Under the pieces are notes generated by a model. The model was not told where the DNA came from and did no database searches. It saw only the letters and a list, made by a program, of their open reading frames with translations. A stretch of 64,000 nucleotides of DNA from NCBI RefSeq assembly GCF_048571125.1, contig NZ_CP182343.1, positions 310,001 through 374,000 of the forward strand. Direction: 5' to 3'. The translations under genes and the position numbers were made by a program. Positions within the stretch are counted from its first letter, which is position 1. Each line of letters begins with the position of its first letter. This document shows, piece after piece, positions 58,106 through 64,000 of this stretch. The DNA is from Arcobacter siniprincipis. Lineage in GTDB: Bacteria > Campylobacterota > Campylobacteria > Campylobacterales > Arcobacteraceae.

Positions 58106-58173
58106 TCTAACAAAAAACACCTACTAACTAGCTATTTTTCTTAGTAATATAAATAAAAACTAGGAAAATAGCT

Positions 58174-59505
58174 TTGAAACAAATCCTTTGGTTTAGACGA
58201 GATCTAAGAACACAAGATAATAAAATCTTAGAAAAAGCATCCAATGAAGTACTGCCCATATTTATTTTTGACAAAAATATTTTACAAAAACTAGATATTG
58301 ATGATAAAAGAGTTACTTTTATTTATGAGGCAGTATTAGCTTTAAAAAAATCACTTCAAAGCCTTGGATTAGATTTATATATATTTTTTGACACTCCTAA
58401 AAATGTTTTTATGAAGCTTAAAAAAGAGGGCTTTGATGAAGTATTGTGTTCAAGTGATTTTGACTCATATGCTATAAAAAGAGATAAAGAGATAAATGAA
58501 ATATTGCCTTTAAAAAGATATTTTGACTCATATTTGATAAATCCAAGAAGAAATCTAAAAAAAGATGGAACACCTTATAAAGTATTTACTCCTTTTTACA
58601 AATCATTATCTTGGTTGAGTTCCTCAGATAAAATAGGAGAAGCCCAAATAAATCAAAATCAAAAACTATATAAATATGAAAATAAAACTCCTTCTTTAGA
58701 AGAGTTAGGATTTAAAAGAGCTGATTTACCAGAGTTTTTAAAAAAAACACCACAAAACAGGCTAGATGATTTTAAAGAAAAAGTAGAAGAGTATGAAAAA
58801 AACAGAGATATATTTTATAAAGATGGAACTTCAAATTTAGGAGTTGATTTAAGATTTGGAACTCTATCTCCTAGAATGATTTTTAATGAAATAAGAAAAT
58901 CAAATAAAAGAAATAGTGAAATATTTATAAGACAGCTTTTTTGGAGAGAGTTTTATAACTATATTTTATTTCATTTTCCAAAAAGTGAAAATGAAAACTG
59001 GAAGAACATAGAAATAACTTGGAGTGAAGATGAAGAAGATTTTCAAAAGTGGTGCGAAGGTAAAACGGGAATTCCAATAATAGATGCGGCAATGAGACAC
59101 TTTAATAAAACAGGAATGATGCACAATAGACTTAGAATGATTGTCTCTTCTTTTTTATGCAAAAATCTACTTATTGATTGGAAAAAAGGTGAGCATTATT
59201 TTGCAAAAAAATTGCTTGATTATGATGCAAGTTCAAATATAGGATCATGGCAATGGGCGGCAAGTACAGGGGCTGATAGTGTGCCATATTTTAGAATCTT
59301 AAATCCATACTTACAATCAGGAAAGTTCGATAAAGAAGCTATTTTTATAAAAAGTGTGATTCCTGAACTTAAAGATGTGGATGCAAAACTAATACATGTA
59401 GAGGGTGCATTAAAAGATAAATATATAAGTCCAATAGTACAGATGAAATATTCAAGAGATAGAGCAATAAGAGTTTTTAAAGAGGCAAAAAATGCAAAAG
59501 TATGA
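58174..59505 (+). CDS. phrB: Deoxyribodipyrimidine photolyase
   Basis: 443 aa, TTG start. Class I photolyase: N-terminal antenna-binding domain (WFRRDLRTQDN) and FAD domain with DAAMRHFNKTGMMHNRLRM and SNIGSWQWAASTGADSVPYFRI-type core residues. Repairs UV pyrimidine dimers with blue light. A GTP-like RBS is poor. Overlaps the next gene by 14 bases. Confidence 0.93.
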   Translation: MKQILWFRRDLRTQDNKILEKASNEVLPIFIFDKNILQKLDIDDKRVTFIYEAVLALKKSLQSLGLDLYIFFDTPKNVFMKLKKEGFDEVLCSSDFDSYAIKRDKEINEILPLKRYFDSYLINPRRNLKKDGTPYKVFTPFYKSLSWLSSSDKIGEAQINQNQKLYKYENKTPSLEELGFKRADLPEFLKKTPQNRLDDFKEKVEEYEKNRDIFYKDGTSNLGVDLRFGTLSPRMIFNEIRKSNKRNSEIFIRQLFWREFYNYILFHFPKSENENWKNIEITWSEDEEDFQKWCEGKTGIPIIDAAMRHFNKTGMMHNRLRMIVSSFLCKNLLIDWKKGEHYFAKKLLDYDASSNIGSWQWAASTGADSVPYFRILNPYLQSGKFDKEAIFIKSVIPELKDVDAKLIHVEGALKDKYISPIVQMKYSRDRAIRVFKEAKNAKV

Positions 59506-60910
59506 TTTAGCAATAGTTGGCTCAGGAATTGGTGGGGCTTTAATAGCAGCATTGAATAAAGATAAAAATCATATTCTTTTTGAAAAAGATTCTAATCTAG
59601 GAGGTTGTGCTAGTACTTTTAAAAGATTTGGGAATTATTATAATGCAGGAGCTACAACTTTTGTAGGATACGAAGAAAATCATATTATAAAAAATATGTT
59701 TGATAAAATCAAATATGTTCCAGATATTTTTGAATCAAAAGTTGCAATAAGAACAATACAAAATAAAAAAGTAGTAGATAGAGTTAGAAATTTTGAAGAA
59801 TTTTTGTTACAAATACAAGAAAACTATCCAAATGAAAATAATAGAATTTTTTGGAAAAAGATAAAAGATATTGATGAAAAGTTTTGGCAAATCAAAGATA
59901 TACATTTTGCAAAATATAGTCTAAAATCTTATATAAAATCTTTGGCTACTTTTAAAGATATGATAAAAGTTTTTAAGATGGATTTACTTAAAAGTGCAAG
60001 TTCATTTATTAAAGAGACTTTAGGAGACATAACACAGGAGTATCAAAGTTTTATAGATGCTCAACTTCTTATTACCGTTCAAAGTAAATCAAAAGATGTT
60101 TCTTTATTATCCATGGCCTTAGGATTAGCCTACCCTTTTCATAAAGTATTTTATGTAAATAATGGCATGGGTTCAATTATAGAAGAAATACTAAAAGAGG
60201 TAAATGTTCACAAAAATGAAGAGATAATAAGAATCAAAAAGTTAAAAGATTATTATTTGATTAATTCATCAAAAGGTGAATATCAAGCAAAAAATATTGT
60301 GCTAAATACAACTATTTATGATAGCAAAAATCTTTTTGATAAAAAAATAAAAAATTATTATGAAAAGTTTGAATTTAGTGATCAAAGTGCCTTTACAACT
60401 TATCTTACAATTGATAGTAAAAAAGAGTTTTTAGAACACTATCAAATCATTTTAAAAATTGATATTCCAAATTGTATCTCTAACTCATTTTTTATCTCTT
60501 TTTCAAAACTAAGTGATAAAAAAATGAGCCAAAATGGATATAGTATAACTATCTCAACTCATACTAAAGTTAGTACTTGGAAAGTTTTGTCAAAAGAAGA
60601 TTATAAAAAACAAAAAGAGTTAACGCAAAACTTTATATTAGAGCATTTTTTAGATTATTTTGATAACATAAGTTCAGAACAAATAACAAAAATATTTTCT
60701 GCGACTAGTTTGACTTTTCAAAGATTTATTGGAAGAGAAAATTGTGGAGGAAGAGCTATAAATGTAAAGTCAGCTTTGCAAGTTCCCTCTTGTCAAACAC
60801 CTTTTAGTGGTTTATATAATGTGGGAGATACAATCTTTGCTGGTCAAGGTTGGCCAGGTGTTGCTTTGGGTGCTAGTATATTAAACAAGGAATTAAATGA
60901 AAAGCTTTGA
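59492..60910 (+). CDS. FAD-dependent oxidoreductase, phytoene-desaturase-like
   Basis: 472 aa. Rossmann start AIVGSGIGGALIAAL; second half GGCASTFKRFGNYYNAGAT; C-terminal GDTIFAGQGWPGVALGASI typical of CrtI/carotenoid isomerase-type flavoproteins. No other carotenoid genes lie nearby, so its substrate is unclear. It overlaps photolyase and the kinase gene by 14 bases each, implying a coupled light- or redox-linked operon. Confidence 0.87.
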   Translation: MQKYDLAIVGSGIGGALIAALNKDKNHILFEKDSNLGGCASTFKRFGNYYNAGATTFVGYEENHIIKNMFDKIKYVPDIFESKVAIRTIQNKKVVDRVRNFEEFLLQIQENYPNENNRIFWKKIKDIDEKFWQIKDIHFAKYSLKSYIKSLATFKDMIKVFKMDLLKSASSFIKETLGDITQEYQSFIDAQLLITVQSKSKDVSLLSMALGLAYPFHKVFYVNNGMGSIIEEILKEVNVHKNEEIIRIKKLKDYYLINSSKGEYQAKNIVLNTTIYDSKNLFDKKIKNYYEKFEFSDQSAFTTYLTIDSKKEFLEHYQIILKIDIPNCISNSFFISFSKLSDKKMSQNGYSITISTHTKVSTWKVLSKEDYKKQKELTQNFILEHFLDYFDNISSEQITKIFSATSLTFQRFIGRENCGGRAINVKSALQVPSCQTPFSGLYNVGDTIFAGQGWPGVALGASILNKELNEKL

Positions 60911-61886
60911 ATTACAAATTTCTTACAAAGATTGGCTTTATATAATCATTATAGGAATATTCTTTGGTTTTTTGATTTCTTTAGTTTTTTATTATATAAA
61001 TGAAGAGATTAGATATTTTTCAACTATAGCTTTTAGTACTTCATGTGCTTTTTTTATCTCTTTTTTTTCCTTTTTATTTATCTCTATTTCAAACTTTTAT
61101 ATTTTGCCAAATATTCAAAAAAAGTATTGGTATTTTATTAGTTTCATTTTCTCTTTTTTAGCTGGTTGGTGTGGTTTTTCTTTAACATTTTTTCTATTTG
61201 ATGATACATACCCAATAGTAAAACTCATATCTTTTTATTGGTTAGATATAAGTTTTACTATTGGACTATTGACTTTTTTGATTGGTTTAATATTGCATCA
61301 GTTCATCTCAATGAAATATAAAAATGAAATAGCCCATAGTGAAGTTTTACAGACGAAATTAGAAGCTTTGGAGAGTGAGTTAAATCCTCACTTTTTATTT
61401 AATGCTTTAAATTCTATTTCTGAACTAATTTATCAAGACCAGAAAAAAGCAGAAGAATCAGTTTTAAAATTATCAAAGTTTTTAAGAAATGCAATTACAA
61501 AAAAAGGTTTGATTGATTTAAAAAGTGAAATTGATATGTTAAATACATATTTGCATATAGAAAATATAAGATTTGATGAAAAAATAGTTTTTAATTTAAA
61601 TTGTGATGAAAAATACTATGATATGCTTTTACCCAAATTTTCAATACAACTCTTGGTAGAAAATGCAATAAAACATGGTTTTACAGGTGGAAGTTTAATT
61701 ATTGATGTAAATGTAAATGATAAAAAAATAGAAGTAACAAATAGTGGAAAGATTACTTCAAAAGTTATTTTTGGAGTAGGATTAAATAACTTGCAAAAAA
61801 GATTACAAATACTGAAAATTGGGTATTTAAAAAGTTCAATAGAAAATGATAAAATGAAGTTTACAATATATAGGAGTAATAGATGA
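60897..61886 (+). CDS. LytS/YehU-type sensor histidine kinase
   Basis: 329 aa. Four membrane helices in residues about 10-150 without a large periplasmic loop, then a His_kinase domain LESELNPHFLFNALNSISELIYQD and a HATPase segment LLVENAIKHGF and GVGLNNLQKRL. It pairs with the LytTR regulator directly downstream, overlapping by four bases. Signal unknown. Confidence 0.9.
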   Translation: MKSFELQISYKDWLYIIIIGIFFGFLISLVFYYINEEIRYFSTIAFSTSCAFFISFFSFLFISISNFYILPNIQKKYWYFISFIFSFLAGWCGFSLTFFLFDDTYPIVKLISFYWLDISFTIGLLTFLIGLILHQFISMKYKNEIAHSEVLQTKLEALESELNPHFLFNALNSISELIYQDQKKAEESVLKLSKFLRNAITKKGLIDLKSEIDMLNTYLHIENIRFDEKIVFNLNCDEKYYDMLLPKFSIQLLVENAIKHGFTGGSLIIDVNVNDKKIEVTNSGKITSKVIFGVGLNNLQKRLQILKIGYLKSSIENDKMKFTIYRSNR

Positions 61887-62593
61887 AAGTAATGATAGTA
61901 GATGATGAGAAGCTAGCTCTTAGTAGATTAACAAGACTTCTAAATGAAGAGGGAATAGAAGATATTGTAAGTTTTGATTCTCCAAGTCTTGCTTTAGTGG
62001 AAGCTACAAAGAATAAATTTGATGTAGTCTTTTTGGATATATCAATGCCACAAATGAATGGTTTGGAACTTGCAAATATTATTCTGTCAATGGAACCTAA
62101 GACTTTTATAGTATTTCAAACAGCGTATAGTGAGTATGCAATAGAGGCTTTTAAAATTGGTGGAATAGATTATTTAATGAAACCCATAGAAAGTGATGAT
62201 ATAAAAAGAGTAATAGAAAAAATTAAAAGTTTTAAACAATCAAATGAATCAAGTGATGAAAAACTTTTAGGAAAAAGAGGAAATAAGATATATCTAATCA
62301 AGCTTGATGATATATATTTTATAAAAGCAGACCTTGATGAAGTCCTTGTTCGTATAAAAGATGCAGATGTATATGTAAAAAGAAAGATTGGTGATTTAGA
62401 AAAACTTTTAGATAAAAAGAAGTTTTTTAGAATCCATCGTTCAATCATTGTAAATGTGGACAAAATAAAGTCAATGGAGAGTGTAGAACAATCAAAATTG
62501 ACTATTAGCTTTGAACATATTGATTCAGTAGTTACAAGTTCTAAAGATGGAGCTAAAGAATTTAGAGAATATTTAGAAAGAAGAAGTCTTTAA
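61883..62593 (+). CDS. LytTR-family response regulator
   Basis: 236 aa. Receiver domain with phospho-Asp in VVFLDISMPQMNG (residue about 53) followed by a LytTR DNA-binding domain (IYFIKADLDEVLVRI, FFRIHRSIIVNVDKIKSME). Partner of the LytS-type kinase. Target operons may include the photolyase cluster itself (inference). Confidence 0.92.
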   Translation: MKVMIVDDEKLALSRLTRLLNEEGIEDIVSFDSPSLALVEATKNKFDVVFLDISMPQMNGLELANIILSMEPKTFIVFQTAYSEYAIEAFKIGGIDYLMKPIESDDIKRVIEKIKSFKQSNESSDEKLLGKRGNKIYLIKLDDIYFIKADLDEVLVRIKDADVYVKRKIGDLEKLLDKKKFFRIHRSIIVNVDKIKSMESVEQSKLTISFEHIDSVVTSSKDGAKEFREYLERRSL

Positions 62594-62612
62594 ACTGACA
62601 AAAAACTACTAC

Positions 62613-62657
62613 TAATCCTTTTATTTTGATGATAAACTTTCCAAAATAGAAGGATTA
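62613..62657 (+). promoter_or_regulatory. 16-bp hairpin covering the gpx ribosome binding site
   Basis: TAATCCTTTTATTTTG (62613-62628) pairs with CAAAATAGAAGGATTA (62642-62657), 15 Watson-Crick pairs plus one U-G, with a 13-nt loop. The right arm contains AAGGA, the Shine-Dalgarno of the gene at 62660. It could act as a translation switch (e.g. temperature or regulator opened) or, seen as DNA, as an operator. Confidence 0.6.
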
Positions 62658-62659
62658 TT

Positions 62660-63193
62660 ATGAATAAATTATTATCAACACTACTTTTTTTTATTCCAAT
62701 ACTGGGAATTTCACAAACATCAATTTATGATATTAAAGTTAAAACCATAGACAATAAAGAAATATCTTTATCAAAATATAAAAATAGAGTTATGTTAATA
62801 GTCAATGTTGCTAGTAAATGTGGCTTTACTTATCAATATGAAGGTTTAGAAAAGTTACATGAAAAATATTCTTCAAAAGGTTTAAGTATTTTAGGTTTTC
62901 CTTGTAACCAATTTATGAATCAAGAACCAGGAACAAATGAAGATATAAAAGAATTTTGTTCATTGACTTATCAAGTAAAATTTGACATGTTTTCTAAAAT
63001 AGATGTAAATGGTGATGATACTTCACCTTTATATAAATATCTAAAATCATCTCAATCAGGTCTATTTGGTACAGGTCTTATAAAATGGAATTTCACAAAG
63101 TTTTTAGTTGATAGAAATGGAAAAGTAATAAAAAGATACTCTCCTTCAACAAATCCAAGTGAAATCGAAGATGATATAAAAGAGTTATTATGA
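62660..63193 (+). CDS. Glutathione peroxidase family protein
   Basis: 177 aa with a signal peptide-like N-terminus (residues about 1-19). Catalytic Cys54 in NVASKCGFT, Gln in FPCNQF, and WNFTKF with Trp/Asn, completing the peroxidase tetrad. Cysteine rather than selenocysteine. Probably a thioredoxin-type periplasmic peroxidase. Overlaps the SRPBCC gene by four bases. Confidence 0.9.
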   Translation: MNKLLSTLLFFIPILGISQTSIYDIKVKTIDNKEISLSKYKNRVMLIVNVASKCGFTYQYEGLEKLHEKYSSKGLSILGFPCNQFMNQEPGTNEDIKEFCSLTYQVKFDMFSKIDVNGDDTSPLYKYLKSSQSGLFGTGLIKWNFTKFLVDRNGKVIKRYSPSTNPSEIEDDIKELL

Positions 63194-63645
63194 AAAGATA
63201 CGAAAAAACATCACTCATCTCTTGCTCATTAGATGAATTATTTGAGTTTCATTTAGATTCAAATAATATAAAAAAGATTACTCCAAAAGATACAAAAGTA
63301 GAACTTCTAAGTAAAGACTTTGTGCCAGCTGAAGGCAAAGTTTTACAAATAAAAACTACGAAATTTTGTGTACCAACTCTTTGGGCTGTTGAAATTAGTC
63401 TGATTAAAAAACCAAATATGTTAGTAGATACAGCTGTTAAGTCGCCTTTTGAATTTTGGAGACATTCTCATATATTTACAAAAAAAGGTAATGTTTGTGA
63501 ACTAAAAGATGTGATTGAGTATGAAATGCCTTTTGGAATTATAGGTAATATTTTTTCTGGTTTTATGCAAAAGCAACTTGATAATATGTTTTCATATAGA
63601 CATAAACAAACAAAAATGATATTAGAAAAGAAGGATAAAGCTTGA
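63190..63645 (+). CDS. SRPBCC-family ligand-binding protein
   Basis: 151 aa. START/Bet v1-type helix-grip fold with FEFHLDSNNIKKITPK near the N-terminus and GIIGNIFSGFMQKQLDNMFSYR at the end. Such proteins bind hydrophobic ligands. Sandwiched between peroxidase and ferrochelatase genes by overlaps of four bases each, so it may bind a heme precursor or lipid (inference). Confidence 0.8.
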   Translation: MKRYEKTSLISCSLDELFEFHLDSNNIKKITPKDTKVELLSKDFVPAEGKVLQIKTTKFCVPTLWAVEISLIKKPNMLVDTAVKSPFEFWRHSHIFTKKGNVCELKDVIEYEMPFGIIGNIFSGFMQKQLDNMFSYRHKQTKMILEKKDKA

Positions 63646-64000
63646 AAAAAGCAGTTGTATTGATGAATATGGGTGGACCAAATAATTTAGATGAAGTAAA
63701 AGTTTTTTTGACAAATATGTTTAATGACAAATATATAATAGGCGCTCCTCAACCAATAAGAGCAATGATAGGATTTTTAATTACAAGTTTAAGAACAAAA
63801 GAATCACAAAAAAACTATGCTTTGCTTGGTGGAATATCACCAATAGTTGGACATACAAAAAGACTTGTTAGAAGATTAAATGAAAGAATGGAAGATAAAG
63901 ATATATTTTATGCCATGAGATATACTCCTCCTTTTTCAAAAGAAGTAGTAAAACAACTAAGAGAGTATGATGAAATTATTGCTTTTCCTATGTATCCACA
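63642..64000 (+). CDS. hemH: Ferrochelatase, 5' part
   Basis: TTG start at 63642, overlapping the SRPBCC stop. The first 119 residues show MKKAVVLMNMGGPNN, NDKYIIGAPQPI, LLGGISPIVGHTKRL and MRYTPPFSKE, all ferrochelatase signatures. Inserts Fe2+ into protoporphyrin. Continues past the window edge. Confidence 0.9.
   Translation, partial: MKKAVVLMNMGGPNNLDEVKVFLTNMFNDKYIIGAPQPIRAMIGFLITSLRTKESQKNYALLGGISPIVGHTKRLVRRLNERMEDKDIFYAMRYTPPFSKEVVKQLREYDEIIAFPMYP

Overview
The window is AT-rich and codes densely on both strands. Gene content (split proVWX, tripartite tricarboxylate transport, many PAS/REC and chemotaxis proteins, short Pgi, TonB/HemP iron uptake) and the 5S rRNA type suggest a Campylobacterota bacterium, most likely Arcobacter-like. 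That assignment is inference from gene style; no 16S rRNA is present.

Region 1, about 1-20,540: the integrase-proximal part of a temperate HK97-type siphophage prophage. Read leftward from the immunity region, the minus strand carries Cro-like and CII-like regulators, a 48-aa protein, a replication initiator with an iteron array inside its own gene, two unknown proteins, HNH endonuclease, a likely cos gap, TerS, TerL, portal, ClpP-type protease, HK97 capsid and head-tail connectors, running off the left edge. The plus strand carries a CI/LexA-like repressor and, from 14 kb, a left-type operon ending in a 5mC methyltransferase, YopX-like protein, excisionase-like protein and tyrosine integrase. 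Five copies of one 15-bp operator lie at two sites and define the repressor's likely regulon. A complete-looking 5S rRNA gene with a consensus promoter upstream sits in the middle of the prophage, beside three small membrane proteins.

Region 2, 20.5-29.3 kb: the prophage sits in proV. Only the C-terminal CBS fragment of proV remains here, directly followed by proW and proX. Then come initiator tRNA-Met, an IclR regulator, a TctC-TctB-TctA transporter, an RraA-like protein and a class V aminotransferase (a probable catabolic locus of unknown substrate), and a convergent acylphosphatase.

Region 3, 29.3-42 kb: a 1421-aa hybrid histidine kinase with its response regulator, a periplasmic alpha-carbonic anhydrase, a chemotaxis receptor, galU, pgi, and a PLD-nuclease/SF2-helicase fusion.

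Region 4, 42-58 kb: an iron locus. The minus-strand operon holds two imelysins, two di-heme c-type cytochromes and a sterol-desaturase-type membrane hydroxylase. A small protein with a Fur-box-like site precedes it. On the plus strand are TolC-MacA-MacB, HemP, a TonB-dependent siderophore receptor, a PiuC-type hydroxylase, an FMN alpha-hydroxyacid oxidase and a PepSY membrane protein.

Region 5, 58-64 kb: an overlapping set of photolyase, FAD oxidoreductase and LytS/LytTR two-component genes. Then glutathione peroxidase (its ribosome binding site lies in a 16-bp hairpin), an SRPBCC protein and the start of ferrochelatase.
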